The notes: a model not told the origin generated them from the letters alone. Positions 36,309 to 45,672 are shown, counted from the first letter of the stretch. The stretch is 64,000 nucleotides of DNA from Pseudomonas sp. BCA17 (GCF_004519405.1 NZ_SGWI01000007.1:186001-250000), one strand, 5' to 3'. Numbers and translations: made by a program.

Positions 36309-36542
36309 TCAATTGCCGTCGCCACAATGGTCGGTGAATTTCATGTAATCCAATACCCGCGTCTCGCCTTTGGAATCCAGGTAGGTCATCCGTGCATTGA
36401 CCACGCCGCATCCCGGGAGGGTGGTTTCGCTGGTCGACAACACGCGTTGGATGTCGGGTTTGTGGGCGACGTCGGCGTGGGCGGTGAAGGTGACGGCGAA
36501 TAGGCTGGCGGCGAGGAAGGCTTTCCAGTTGTTGGGGTTCAT
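36309..36542 (-). CDS. DUF2790 small secreted protein
   Basis: The 77-residue product starts MNPNNWKAFLAASLFAVTFTAHA, a signal peptide, followed by the DUF2790 core: DIQRVLSTSETTLPGCGVVNARMTYLDSKGETRVLDYMKF. The family is small, periplasmic, common in multiple copies in Pseudomonas and of unknown function. GAGGA precedes the ATG at 36,542; a further in-frame ATG at 36,581 would place extra residues before the signal peptide and is unlikely. Confidence 0.8.
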   Translation of the reverse strand: MNPNNWKAFLAASLFAVTFTAHADVAHKPDIQRVLSTSETTLPGCGVVNARMTYLDSKGETRVLDYMKFTDHCGDGN

Positions 36543-36881
36543 GGTGGTGTCCTCATGGGAGTCAATGGTGGGTGAGGCCATTGAGCGCCGAAGAGGTATC
36601 TGGGCTGTGTCGTCGGTGTTGGGTTTTTGTCTCGTTGTGTATTGGCGAGAGACTTATGTACTTGCTAATACGAAGGCGCTGGAAATGTGCTGAACGGAGC
36701 GCCTAGTCATAAAATTGACTAACTACCGCTTGTCTAAAAAGTGATCGATGAAAACAACAAAATAATGACACTCTGCCATGCCTGTCACAAAATGCGACGA
36801 CTGAGACGCCTATAATAAGACCTGCGGCTAGTGCCTGCTTGCCGAGCATCACGTCTTTAGTTGCGTCGTGAGGAGAGGGCT
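36543..36881. other. Intergenic region before bcsQ
   Basis: 339 bases between divergent genes. It must hold the promoters of the DUF2790 gene and of bcsQ; I see no further gene, repeat or clear operator. Confidence 0.4.
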
Positions 36882-37787
36882 ATGAGCCTTAGCGAAGAAC
36901 TTCTGGCGCTGTTTGGTAAAGATGTCAGCCACGATGCCCAAGGCATCAATGCGCGAATGCACTTTTTTGGCAGTGTGCCCGCCGACGAGAACCCCCCATT
37001 ACATTCCCAACCCGCCGATACCGCCGTCGTGCGCGCGAAAGTTGTCGCGTTGGTGTCTATCAACGGCGGCGTTGGCCGCAGCACGCTGGCTACGGCTTTG
37101 AGCAGCGGGTTGCAGCGTCATGGTGAGTCGGTGGTGGCGCTGGACCTGGATCCGCAAAATGCCCTGCACCACCACTTCGGCGTCAGTGCGACGTTGCCCG
37201 GTATTGGCCGCACCAGCTTGGAACATGGCCAATGGCGGGATTTGCAACAGCTCGGGTTTGCCGGTTGCCAGGTGATTACCTTTGGCGATATCGATACCCA
37301 ACAGCAGGAAAATCTGGAACGCTGGCTCAAGCACGAACCTGGCTGGCTGGCACGGCGTCTTTCGTCCCTGGGCCTGAGCGAGCGGCAAACGCTGATCATC
37401 GATACGCCTGCCGGTAATAATGTCTACTTTCATCAAGCGCTGAGTGTCGCCGATGTGGTGCTGCTGGTGGTTCATCCAGATGCGGCGTGTCTGGGCACCC
37501 TGGACCATTTGGACCCATTGCTGGCGCCCTACCTTGAAGGTGAGCGCCCACCCTGTGTGTATGTAGTGGTCAACCAGGTGGATGAGAGCGATGCCTTCAG
37601 CCTGGACATGGTCGAGGCCTTCAAGCAGCGCCTGGAGAAACCTCCGCTGGAAGTTCATCGCGATGTGGCGATCAACGAGGCGCTGGCGTTTGCGGCCGAT
37701 CCATTGGATAACGTGGCCAAACATCTGGCCAGTGACGATATCAACGAGATTTGTCGGGTGTTGAAGGCGCCGAAAAAAAGCGCGTAA
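36882..37787 (+). CDS. bcsQ: BcsQ/WssA-like ParA-family ATPase (orphan cellulose-operon gene)
   Basis: The 301-residue protein has a leading region (MSLSEELLALFGKD) and a MinD/ParA ATPase core with the deviant P-loop INGGVGRST, a DLDPQNALHHHFG switch and IIDTPAGNNVYFHQAL. The family is encoded first in bacterial cellulose operons and localises cellulose synthesis at the pole. The P-loop lysine seen in ParA/MinD (GKT/S) is Arg here. A strong GAGGAGAGGG site decides the start. No bcsA, bcsB or other cellulose gene follows: 241 bases later a convergent methyltransferase begins. Confidence 0.75.
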   Translation: MSLSEELLALFGKDVSHDAQGINARMHFFGSVPADENPPLHSQPADTAVVRAKVVALVSINGGVGRSTLATALSSGLQRHGESVVALDLDPQNALHHHFGVSATLPGIGRTSLEHGQWRDLQQLGFAGCQVITFGDIDTQQQENLERWLKHEPGWLARRLSSLGLSERQTLIIDTPAGNNVYFHQALSVADVVLLVVHPDAACLGTLDHLDPLLAPYLEGERPPCVYVVVNQVDESDAFSLDMVEAFKQRLEKPPLEVHRDVAINEALAFAADPLDNVAKHLASDDINEICRVLKAPKKSA

Positions 37788-38028
37788 AAACGCTGTTTAT
37801 AGGCTTAACGCCAGATGCTTATGCACAATCGGTTGGTTGAGGCTGTCATGAAACAGCCATTTTGTGGCGCGGTTCTCAACACGCTGCAACTGCCTGTTTT
37901 GTGTGCGTTTTATTTTGTGAACAAAAAATGATCAGCTTGCCTTTTGGGCTGTAGCGCAGATGGTGACAGCCTCTGTAAAGAATTCATCAACAGAGTTATC
38001 CACAGGGGCATGTAGGAATTTTTGCCCC
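37788..38028. other. Spacer after bcsQ
   Basis: No gene is visible. A DnaA-box match (TTATCCACA) occurs near 37,997. There is no trace of the start of a cellulose synthase gene. Confidence 0.4.
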
Positions 38029-39216
38029 TTAATCGCGCTCGGCAAGCACCATCAAGTTGCGTGGGGTCAGTGCGGGTTCACAGAAGCTGCCTATTTCAAC
38101 CTTGTAGCCCTGTTCCGACAGATAAAGCGCGCGGTCCAGCACGAGCCACATCTCCAGCGGGCGCCGAAACAAGCCACGCACCAACTCCAGGTTTCGCACC
38201 TGCGCCAGCCGGCGCCATCCATGGGCCTCCAGCGCCACCCAATCCTGTTCACCTGTGGAAATACCCTTGAGGTCGGCCAGATCCCGGCAGTAGTCGGCGA
38301 AGGTTTTGTCCAGCCAACTGGCGGGCAGCGACGGTGTGGGTAAATATTCGTCGCGGCCGCTCAGCTGCCGTTGCAACTGATCAAAGCCCAGGCGTCGAGC
38401 CATGGACATGTCGCGTTGCTGGCGTACGCGGTTGCCGGCTGTGACGGTTTCGCTCAGTGGCAGGCCCAGGTCATCAATTGACAAGCGCAGGGCTGACCTG
38501 CGGCCGGCACTGGACAGCGGTTGGTAGTGTGTGGCGCTGATGCGGTTGTAGCAGCAGGGTGCCAGCGCCAGTTGTTTGCAGCCAGCCGCACTGGCCAGTT
38601 GCAGCAGGCGCACATGCAAGTCGCCGCAGGCGTGCAAGGCCACGGGCGTGTGTTCGGGGCTGAGTGTCACCTGCGCCATTACGTCTTGCAGGCGATGCGT
38701 GACGGCCAATCCATGGTGCTCGCTCAGCGCCTGGCCCGAGGCGACAAGGGCCGGATCGTATTCCAGGCAAGTCAGTTGTTGGTTGGGTTGCAGCAGGCGG
38801 CGACCGAGATGACCTTTGCCGGCACACCAGTCCAGCCAGTGGCCAGGTGTTTCGGCGAACTGCAATGCGGCGCCGAAGGCTTCGATCTGCTGCCATTTGC
38901 GGCCTGGCACATCGACGTTCAGGCGGTGGCGAGCGGGAGCAAGTGGCCGTTTTGGCAGCTCGTCTACCGCGCTGAGGCGCAATGCCCGCTCCGCCAACTG
39001 CGGGAAAGGTGCGGGTGCCGGCAGCTCATGGGCGTGGTTGTGACTGGCTTCGGCGTCCGCCAACGGACGTTGGCGGAGCCAATGGGCCAACTCGGGATGC
39101 TCGGCTTCCCAGGGTAATTGCAGGTGCGTAAAGGGCCGTGGTCGCCACAGCCCCTGGTGCTCGATCAGAAACGCATCCAGCGCCTCGAAACGCGCTTCAG
39201 CGCCCCTGGCAGGCAT
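38029..39216 (-). CDS. SAM-dependent methyltransferase (large class I, DUF-type)
   Basis: The 395-residue protein carries a class I methyltransferase core in its middle: WLDWCAGKGHLGRRLL (SAM motif I), TCLEYDPALVASGQ (motif II) and VALHACGDLHVRLLQLAS, followed by LALAPCCYNRIS. The HACGDLH and CCYNR pattern is shared with the eukaryotic and bacterial METTL25/RRNAD1-like group, so RNA could be a substrate, but that is inference. It overlaps the end of the upstream ABC permease gene by 20 bases and is probably the last cistron of the transporter operon. Confidence 0.75.
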   Translation of the reverse strand: MPARGAEARFEALDAFLIEHQGLWRPRPFTHLQLPWEAEHPELAHWLRQRPLADAEASHNHAHELPAPAPFPQLAERALRLSAVDELPKRPLAPARHRLNVDVPGRKWQQIEAFGAALQFAETPGHWLDWCAGKGHLGRRLLQPNQQLTCLEYDPALVASGQALSEHHGLAVTHRLQDVMAQVTLSPEHTPVALHACGDLHVRLLQLASAAGCKQLALAPCCYNRISATHYQPLSSAGRRSALRLSIDDLGLPLSETVTAGNRVRQQRDMSMARRLGFDQLQRQLSGRDEYLPTPSLPASWLDKTFADYCRDLADLKGISTGEQDWVALEAHGWRRLAQVRNLELVRGLFRRPLEMWLVLDRALYLSEQGYKVEIGSFCEPALTPRNLMVLAERD

Positions 39217-39928
39217 CGACGCGCAACCAGCGTTCGAGCAGTTTGAAGCCGCGTACCAGGATGTAAGCCATCAGCAGATAGAACAGCCCGGCGGCGAAGA
39301 AGATCTCCACCGGCAGGTAGGTGCGGGCGATGATCGTGCGCGCCATGCCAGTCAGTTCGAGCAACGTTACGGTACTGGCCAGGGCGCTGGCCTTGAGCAT
39401 CAGGATCACTTCGTTGCTGTACGCCGGCAGGCCGATGCGCGAGGCGCGGGGCAGGATGATGTAGAACAACGTCTTGGGCCTGGACATGCCCAAGGCGCGT
39501 GCCGCTTCGATTTCACCCGGCGGGATGGCCTGGATCGCGCCGCGCAGAATCTCGGCGATATAGGCGGCGGTGTGCAGGGTCATAATCGCCGTGGCGCACC
39601 AGAACGGATCGCGCAGGTACGGCCACATGAAGCTCTCGCGCACCGTATCGAACTGCGCCAGGCCGTAGTAGACCAGGAACAACTGCACCAGCAACGGCGT
39701 GCCGCGGAAGAAGAAAATGTAGGCGTAGGGCAGGGCGCTCACGCACCAGCGGCGTGAAGAACGGGCAATGCCCAGCGGGATCGCCAGCAGCAGGCCGGCA
39801 ATAACGGCGATGGCCACCAGTTCCAGAGTGAGGGTGGCGCCCTGGGCCAGTTTGGGTAGCCACTTGATGATCACGGCCCAGTTCAGGCCCAGGTCGAAAT
39901 GCGCCAGCCAGCTGTAGTCGCCGCTCAT
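39197..39928 (-). CDS. hisM: ABC amino-acid transporter permease, HisM type
   Basis: From the ATG at 39,928 the protein has 243 residues with about five membrane helices and the permease EAA loop (EIEAARALGMSRPKTLFYIILPRA). The start overlaps the hisQ stop by four bases (ATGA). It pairs with HisQ to form the channel of a polar/basic amino-acid importer. The actual substrate cannot be read from sequence. Confidence 0.88.
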   Translation of the reverse strand: MSGDYSWLAHFDLGLNWAVIIKWLPKLAQGATLTLELVAIAVIAGLLLAIPLGIARSSRRWCVSALPYAYIFFFRGTPLLVQLFLVYYGLAQFDTVRESFMWPYLRDPFWCATAIMTLHTAAYIAEILRGAIQAIPPGEIEAARALGMSRPKTLFYIILPRASRIGLPAYSNEVILMLKASALASTVTLLELTGMARTIIARTYLPVEIFFAAGLFYLLMAYILVRGFKLLERWLRVDACQGR

Positions 39929-40620
39929 TGGGTGCTCCTTGCAAAGCCGCGGGCGGCGCGTTTTTCCAGGAAGTGCATGCTGGTCATGGCCAGCACGGTG
40001 AGGCCCAGGTACATGAACGCCGCGACCATGAAGAAGGTGAACGGCTGCTTGGTAACGGTCACGCCAATCTGTGCGTGGCGCATGATCTCTTCGAGGCCGA
40101 TCACCGAGACCAGCGCGGTGTCCTTCATCAGGATCATGAACAGGTTGCCCAGGCCCGGCAGGGCGATGCGCCACATCTGCGGCATGATCAGGCGGGTGAA
40201 AATCCTGAGTTTCGACAGCCCCAACGCCACGCCCGCTTCGCGGTGGCCCTTGGGAATCGCGAGGATCGCGCCACGGAACACTTCCGTGGCATAGGCCCCA
40301 AAGCACAGCCCCAGAGCGATCACCCCGGCGGCAAAGGCGCTGAGAGAAAGATCGGGGTTGCCGAAGAACTCGCCGAGGGCGCGCATCAGGTTGACCGTGC
40401 CGAAATAAATCAGCAGCACCCACAACAATTCCGGAATGCCGCGAACGATGGTCGAATAAGCGCCGCCAAGCCATTGCAGCGGCTTGTACGGGGAGGTCTT
40501 GGCCAAGGCGCCGGCAAGGCCCAGCACCAGCCCCAGGCACAGGGCCGTGAGCGCCAGTTTGACGGTCATCAGCGCGCCGGCGGCAAGCGCCGGGCCGAAT
40601 CCGTAGAGATCGAAATTCAT
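39925..40620 (-). CDS. hisQ: ABC amino-acid transporter permease, HisQ type
   Basis: The 231-residue permease starts MNFDLYGFGPALAAGALMTVKLALTAL and has the EAA loop (GHREAGVALGLSKLRIFTRLIMPQ) that docks on the ATPase. The start at 40,620 is preferred because it opens directly into the first membrane helix; an in-frame ATG at 40,665 adds 15 polar residues. It lies between the binding-protein gene and hisM on the same transcript. Confidence 0.88.
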   Translation of the reverse strand: MNFDLYGFGPALAAGALMTVKLALTALCLGLVLGLAGALAKTSPYKPLQWLGGAYSTIVRGIPELLWVLLIYFGTVNLMRALGEFFGNPDLSLSAFAAGVIALGLCFGAYATEVFRGAILAIPKGHREAGVALGLSKLRIFTRLIMPQMWRIALPGLGNLFMILMKDTALVSVIGLEEIMRHAQIGVTVTKQPFTFFMVAAFMYLGLTVLAMTSMHFLEKRAARGFARSTQ

Positions 40621-40692
40621 GGTGTTTTCATATCGCAAGGCATTGCTAAAAGCCGGCGTGCCCAAGTGAGCACGCCGGGCAAGTCGTTCAGA

Positions 40693-41445
40693 TCATTCGA
40701 TGCTGAACGGGAAGTACTTGTCGTTGATCTTCTTGTAGGTGCCGTCTGCCTTGATCTCCGCCAGGGCTTTGTTCAGGCGCTCGCGCAGAGGGTCGCCCTT
40801 GCGTACGGCGATACCGATCTTGTCGCTCTCCACCACGGGGTCGCCTTTGAACTCGTAGGCCGAGCCGTCTTTGCTCTTGAGCCATTCGTACTGCACGTAC
40901 TTGTCGGCAAGGATGCCGTCGAGGCGCCCGGACGTCAGGTCGAGATAGGCGTTTTCCTGGGTGTCATAGAGCTTGGCGGTGGTGTCCGGCAGCTTGTCTT
41001 CCAGGTAAGTGCCGGCCAGGGTCGCTCGTTGTGCGCCGATGGTTTTGCCCTTCAGGTACGCCGCATCGGTCTTGAAGTCCGCAGTAGCTTTCGGCGCAAT
41101 GAATTGCAGCTTGTTGGAGTAGTACGGGTCGGTGAAGTCGACGGCCTGCTTGCGTTCATCGGTGATGGACAGCGAAGACACCAGGAAGTCGAACTTCTTG
41201 GCGTTCAAGGCCGGGATGATGCCGTCCCAGTCGGACACATACACTTCACACTTCTCGACTTTCATCTTGGCGCACAGGGCGTCGCCGATGTCTTTGTCGA
41301 AGCCCACGACATTGCCGCTGGCATCTTTATTGTTGAAGGGCGGGTAGGCCGCCTCAATCCCCATCTTCAAGGTTTCTGCCATGGCCGTGGCGCTGAACGC
41401 CATCGAGACGGCCGCGGCCAGAAGGAATTTTTTATAGGTCTGCAT
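40693..41445 (-). CDS. Periplasmic amino-acid-binding protein of the ABC transporter
   Basis: The 250-residue protein has a signal peptide (MQTYKKFLLAAAVSMAFSATAMA) and the family 3 solute-binding fold: LKMGIEAAYPPFNNKDASGNVVGFDKDIGDALC, VSSLSITDERKQAVDFTDPYY and TIGAQRATLAGTYLEDK. The pattern is that of the Lys/Arg/Orn- and His-binding proteins (ArgT/HisJ). It sits second in the operon after the ATPase gene. Confidence 0.88.
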   Translation of the reverse strand: MQTYKKFLLAAAVSMAFSATAMAETLKMGIEAAYPPFNNKDASGNVVGFDKDIGDALCAKMKVEKCEVYVSDWDGIIPALNAKKFDFLVSSLSITDERKQAVDFTDPYYSNKLQFIAPKATADFKTDAAYLKGKTIGAQRATLAGTYLEDKLPDTTAKLYDTQENAYLDLTSGRLDGILADKYVQYEWLKSKDGSAYEFKGDPVVESDKIGIAVRKGDPLRERLNKALAEIKADGTYKKINDKYFPFSIE

Positions 41446-41458
41446 GCATGTTGCTCCG

Positions 41459-42232
41459 TTAGCGGTTGCTGGACATGAATTGTTTGCAGCGCGCCGAAAG
41501 CGGGTTTTCAAACACCTGCTGTGGCGATCCTTGCTCTTCGACCAGGCCTTGGTGCAAGAACACCACTTCACTGGACACTTGGCGGGCGAAGCCCATTTCA
41601 TGGGTGACCAGCAGCATGGTGCGACCTTCTTCGGCCAGCGCGCGGATCACATTAAGTACTTCCTGAACCATTTCCGGGTCAAGGGCCGAGGTCGGCTCGT
41701 CGAACAGGATGACCTTGGGCTGCATCGCCAGGGTGCGTGCAATGGCTGCCCGTTGTTGCTGGCCGCCGGACAGTTGCGCAGGGTAGGCGTGGCGCTTGTC
41801 GGCGATGCCGACCTTGGCCAGCAGGGCTTCGGCTACTTCAATGGCTTCGGCCTTGCTTTGGCCGAGCACACGGCGGGGCGCCTCGATGATGTTGTCGAGG
41901 ATGCTCATGTGTGGCCACAGGTTAAAGTTTTGAAACACAAAACCGATTTCGCTGCGCAGGCGGTTGATCTGCTTGCCATCGGCGGCCATCAGCTCGCCGT
42001 TTTTCGCGGCCTTGAGCTTGAGCTCTTCGCCGGCTACCAGGATCTGGCCCTGATGGGGGTTTTCCAGCAGGTTGATGCAGCGCAGAAAGGTGGACTTGCC
42101 GGAACCGGAGGAACCCAGGATCGAGATCACGTCGCCGTCGCGGGCGGTCAGCGAGATACCTTTAAGTACCTCCAGCTCACCATAGCGTTTATGCAAGTTG
42201 CGGATTTCAAGCGCGGGCGTGGCCTCGGCCAT
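41459..42232 (-). CDS. ABC amino-acid transporter ATPase, HisP type
   Basis: The 257-residue ATPase has Walker A GSSGSGKST (K46), Q-loop FVFQNFNLWPHMS, signature LSGGQQQRAAIA, Walker B VILFDEPTSALDP and the H-loop VTHEM. It is the first gene of the ATPase / binding protein / hisQ / hisM / methyltransferase string on the minus strand. The promoter must be in the 42,233-42,786 region. Confidence 0.9.
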   Translation of the reverse strand: MAEATPALEIRNLHKRYGELEVLKGISLTARDGDVISILGSSGSGKSTFLRCINLLENPHQGQILVAGEELKLKAAKNGELMAADGKQINRLRSEIGFVFQNFNLWPHMSILDNIIEAPRRVLGQSKAEAIEVAEALLAKVGIADKRHAYPAQLSGGQQQRAAIARTLAMQPKVILFDEPTSALDPEMVQEVLNVIRALAEEGRTMLLVTHEMGFARQVSSEVVFLHQGLVEEQGSPQQVFENPLSARCKQFMSSNR

Positions 42233-42786
42233 GTGCGGTCCTCATTGTGTTCGTTGCGTTCTTCGCTGTTGGGCCGCCTTCCTGGCGAGGCGCCAAGCTA
42301 GCATGCGTTCGGATGGCCGCCAACAGCGCTGCGGACGGTTGACCGGTGGTCTGCGGCAGGGTGTCGCATCGGCACAGCGGCGTGTCGCGCCATCTACAAC
42401 CTACAGACGTTTGACCCCGGAAAATCCACAGGCTTCGCGTAAAAAAGGGCGCGATGGTGCCAGCTTTGGCCGGGTGTTGGAAGGGTTAACCGGGCAAACG
42501 GCGCATATCAGCCCTTTTATGAGGCGTCACGTACTTTTTGTGTGTGTTTTTGGTGCGTTTGTTGGGGGTGAATGTGAGTCGCACGGTAACGCTATAGCGG
42601 AATGCCATTGTTCTCAATGACTTGCGACGGTTGTGGAATCGTCCTACAGGCCGCGTCAATCGGGACTTTGTAACATTTTGGCGCAGTTCTTGCGTAAAAA
42701 ATAAAGAACGCCCCGTTGCATTCTTTTCACGAGAAAGATAGCAGGCGGGACGGACCGTTTTCGCAATTCCTCGCAAAGGTGTGTCA
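42233..42786. other. Long intergenic region between divergent transport operons
   Basis: These 554 bases carry no convincing gene on either strand. It should hold the promoters of the ABC operon (leftward) and of the permease gene (rightward). An A-rich stretch (TGCGTAAAAAATAAAGAACG) lies about 90 bases before the permease start. I could not identify a specific operator. Confidence 0.45.
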
Positions 42787-44178
42787 ATGAGTAGTACGCA
42801 AAGCTCCAATGACCTCGAACAGGGGCTCAAACCGCGTCACGTCACGATGCTGTCGATTGCCGGCGTAATTGGTGCCGGTTTGTTTGTCGGTTCCGGCCAT
42901 GCGATCGCTGCAGCCGGCCCGGCCGTTCTGTTGGCCTATGCGGCTGCCGGTACGCTGGTGGTATTGGTGATGCGGATGTTGGCCGAGATGGCCGTTGCGT
43001 CGCCGGACACCGGTTCGTTTTCCACTTATGCCGACCGTGCGATCGGCCACTGGGCCGGTTTCACGATTGGCTGGTTGTACTGGTGGTTCTGGGTGCTGGT
43101 GATTCCTTTGGAGGCCAACGCCGCTGCGACCATTCTCCATGCCTGGTTCCCCGGTGTGGCGATCTGGGCGTTTACCCTGATCATCACGTTGCTGCTGACG
43201 GCGACTAACCTGTTCAGCGTGAAGAACTATGGCGAGTTCGAGTTCTGGTTTGCGCTGATCAAGGTGGTGGCAATCGTCGGCTTTGTGATCCTCGGGCTGG
43301 CGGCCGTTTTCGGTTTCCTGCCAACCAGCCAGGTCAGCGGCGTTTCGCACCTGTTCGACACCCAGGGTTTCATGCCTAACGGCATGGGCGCGGTATTGGC
43401 GGCCATCCTGACGACGATGTTCTCGTTCATGGGCACCGAGATCGTCACCATCGCTGCAGCTGAATCGAAGAACCCCGGCCAACAAATCACCAAGGCCACC
43501 AACTCGGTGATCTGGCGGATTGGTTTGTTCTACCTGTTGTCGATCTTCATCGTCGTGTCCCTGGTGCCATGGAACGATCCTTCCCTGGCGGCGGTAGGTT
43601 CCTACCAGACCGTGCTGGAGCGCATGGGCATCCCGAATGCCAAGATGATCGTCGATCTGGTGGTATTGGTTGCCGTGACCAGTTGCCTGAACTCGGCGCT
43701 GTATACCGCCTCGCGCATGCTGTTCTCCCTGGGCCGTCGCGGTGATGCACCGGCCGTGTCCAAGCGCACCAACAAAAGCGGCACGCCTTACTGGGCGGTT
43801 TTGCTGTCCACTGGCGCGGCGTTCCTGGCGGTGTTTGCCAACTACGTGGCTCCGGCGGCCGTGTTCGAGTTCCTGCTGGCCAGCTCTGGTGCCATTGCGT
43901 TGCTGGTGTATCTGGTGATTGCGGTGTCGCAATTGCGCATGCGCCAGAAGCGCACGGCGGCGGGCGAGAAGATCGCGTTCAAGATGTGGCTGTTCCCTGG
44001 TCTGACCTACGCAGTGATGGTGTTCATCGTCGGTACGTTGACCATCATGCTGTTCCAGGAAGCACACCGGGTCGAGATTATCGCGACCGGTATCTTGAGC
44101 TTGTTGGTGGTGCTGGCGGGGTTGCTTGTGGCGAGCCGTCGCAAGGCACAGAAGCTGGGTGCTGCGGTACTCAATTGA
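42787..44178 (+). CDS. gabP: Amino-acid permease, GabP-like (APC superfamily)
   Basis: This 463-residue protein has about 12 membrane helices and the amino-acid transporter signature LKPRHVTMLSIAGVIGAGLFVGSGHAI near its N-terminus, with helix 8 (VSLVPWNDPS) and CLNSALYTASRMLFSLGRRGDAP. It most resembles gamma-aminobutyrate permeases, which bring GABA in with protons. I chose the ATG at 42,787, seven bases after AAGG; an in-frame GTG lies six bases before it. The exact substrate is inferred. Confidence 0.82.
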   Translation: MSSTQSSNDLEQGLKPRHVTMLSIAGVIGAGLFVGSGHAIAAAGPAVLLAYAAAGTLVVLVMRMLAEMAVASPDTGSFSTYADRAIGHWAGFTIGWLYWWFWVLVIPLEANAAATILHAWFPGVAIWAFTLIITLLLTATNLFSVKNYGEFEFWFALIKVVAIVGFVILGLAAVFGFLPTSQVSGVSHLFDTQGFMPNGMGAVLAAILTTMFSFMGTEIVTIAAAESKNPGQQITKATNSVIWRIGLFYLLSIFIVVSLVPWNDPSLAAVGSYQTVLERMGIPNAKMIVDLVVLVAVTSCLNSALYTASRMLFSLGRRGDAPAVSKRTNKSGTPYWAVLLSTGAAFLAVFANYVAPAAVFEFLLASSGAIALLVYLVIAVSQLRMRQKRTAAGEKIAFKMWLFPGLTYAVMVFIVGTLTIMLFQEAHRVEIIATGILSLLVVLAGLLVASRRKAQKLGAAVLN

Positions 44179-44216
44179 TGTGATTGAATGCAGTGCTTGA
44201 TGTGCTGCAGTTCAAG

Positions 44217-44243
44217 TGTGGGAGGGAGCGAGTCCCTCTCACA
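44217..44243. repeat. Single REP sequence
   Basis: TGTGGGAGGGA and TCCCTCTCACA are inverted around GCGAG, a single REP hairpin of the P. fluorescens type, lying between the convergent permease and hypothetical genes. Confidence 0.7.
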
Positions 44244-44255
44244 TTTGGTTTTGGG

Positions 44256-44669
44256 TCAGTCCGCTGACTGGGTCAGTGCCTGGGACGCCGCCACGTAATC
44301 CGCCTGGAACTGCGGTGACTCGATCCACGCCAGCGCAGCCGCTTCGTCATCGCTGTCCGTGACCCACTGTCGATATTCAATCAGCGCCGCCAGGATAAAG
44401 TCGGTGGCTTCCTCTTCGCCCTCCTGCTCCAGCACCAGTGCCAGCAGTGGATGCGCCAGGAATGCCGCGCACAACGCCTGCTGGCTGATATCACCTGCCG
44501 TGCGCATCTCTACAAACAGCTCGGTCAAATCCACCGATTCAAGGTCGATACGGCTGTCATCGCCGGCGAATGCATCCGGCTTCGCCGCGACGGCGCGCTG
44601 GGTGCGGTTTTGCTTGGCCTTGGCCTTTGCCCGGTGGGCACGTTTTTGCTGTTTGTTTGGCGAAGCCAT
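44256..44669 (-). CDS. Hypothetical acidic protein with a basic N-terminus
   Basis: The 137-residue product begins MASPNKQQKRAHRAKAKAKQ, strongly basic, then becomes acidic and helical (ELFVEMRTAGDISQQALCAAFLAHPL, EEEATDFILAALIEYRQW). There is no signal peptide. The composition is that of a real protein, but I recognise no family. It follows the hydrolase gene at a distance of 70 bases on the same strand. Confidence 0.65.
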   Translation of the reverse strand: MASPNKQQKRAHRAKAKAKQNRTQRAVAAKPDAFAGDDSRIDLESVDLTELFVEMRTAGDISQQALCAAFLAHPLLALVLEQEGEEEATDFILAALIEYRQWVTDSDDEAAALAWIESPQFQADYVAASQALTQSAD

Positions 44670-44739
44670 GGGCTTGCGTCCTTGGTTCAGGATCTGGGCC
44701 GGGTATTGAAGCGCAGGTTGGGGGAAATCCCAAGGGAAT

Positions 44740-45672
44740 CTACGTGCGTTCCGTCACTCGGTACCCGGGCGTGTCGTTTGCCAGCACGCCTTGCCGTAGC
44801 CACGCCAGCGCGATGGGCCACAGTCGGTGCTGATATTCACTGCGAAAGAACGCGAAATGCCCGACGGTTTTCTCGCCGATATCTTCGGGTGCGATACGCA
44901 AATGAGTGCGCTCGCTGCTGTCGAAATAACCCAGCAACCGCTCGATGGCCGCCACTGTGCCAAACGGGTCGTCAGTAATGCTGATGGCCAGTAGCTGAGC
45001 TTTCACGCGACGGAATGGCAACTCACCCAGGGTGCGTCCGCTGGGGCGCTGTTCGTACTTCGATGCCGGCGTGGCCCAGTCTCTCACCACGCCTTTGGGC
45101 GTGTCCTCCAGCCAGCCCAGCCGTTTGCCTGGGAAGTACCCACACAGGGCCGTTATCAATGGCATCGCCACATGCCATTTGGCAAGCATCCGCCAGCGTT
45201 CGCTCGCGTGATAATCGCGCCAGTAGGCGAACTGTGCGCCCACCGTGACGATCCGCCGAATCACCGCGCCCGATGCCCCCAGTCCGGCTGCGCAACCGCC
45301 AAAACTGTGGGCAACCACATCAATCGGTTGTCCGGGAAATTCTCGCTGAGCGCGCTGCAGCATCGCCTCGAAATCCAGCACGCCCCAATCTGACCAGGAG
45401 GCATTGAAGCCTCGCAAAGAGCCTTTTCTGGATTCGCCGATGCCGCGATAGTCATAAGTGATGACGTCGAAGCCATTGGCAAACAGATAGTCGGCGAAGC
45501 GTGAGTAATGGCGGCAACGCACAGAGGTGGCGGCGTTGATGATCACCACCGGGCGCGTGGTGTCGGTGCGGATATGGCGCCAGGTGAAGCCGCCGATAAG
45601 GTAGCCGTCGGCGGCAGGCTGTCGAAATGCTTCTGGGGCAGGTCGGGTCGGCAGGTTCATCGGTTGGTTCAA
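44740..45672 (-). CDS. Alpha/beta-fold hydrolase
   Basis: The 310-residue protein has the nucleophile elbow AHSFGG and the oxyanion-region motif DYRGIGESRKG, with a likely catalytic Asp in SITDDPFG and the terminal His in GHFAFF. No signal peptide is present. It belongs to the serine hydrolase/lipase-like group; no substrate can be inferred. It is divergent from the transporter gene at 45,834. Confidence 0.8.
   Translation of the reverse strand: MNQPMNLPTRPAPEAFRQPAADGYLIGGFTWRHIRTDTTRPVVIINAATSVRCRHYSRFADYLFANGFDVITYDYRGIGESRKGSLRGFNASWSDWGVLDFEAMLQRAQREFPGQPIDVVAHSFGGCAAGLGASGAVIRRIVTVGAQFAYWRDYHASERWRMLAKWHVAMPLITALCGYFPGKRLGWLEDTPKGVVRDWATPASKYEQRPSGRTLGELPFRRVKAQLLAISITDDPFGTVAAIERLLGYFDSSERTHLRIAPEDIGEKTVGHFAFFRSEYQHRLWPIALAWLRQGVLANDTPGYRVTERT

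Noticed and set aside
39928..41478. A 516-codon frame opposite the ABC transporter genes
   Set aside because: Antisense shadow of hisQ and the binding-protein gene; composition dominated by Gly, Gln and Arg.
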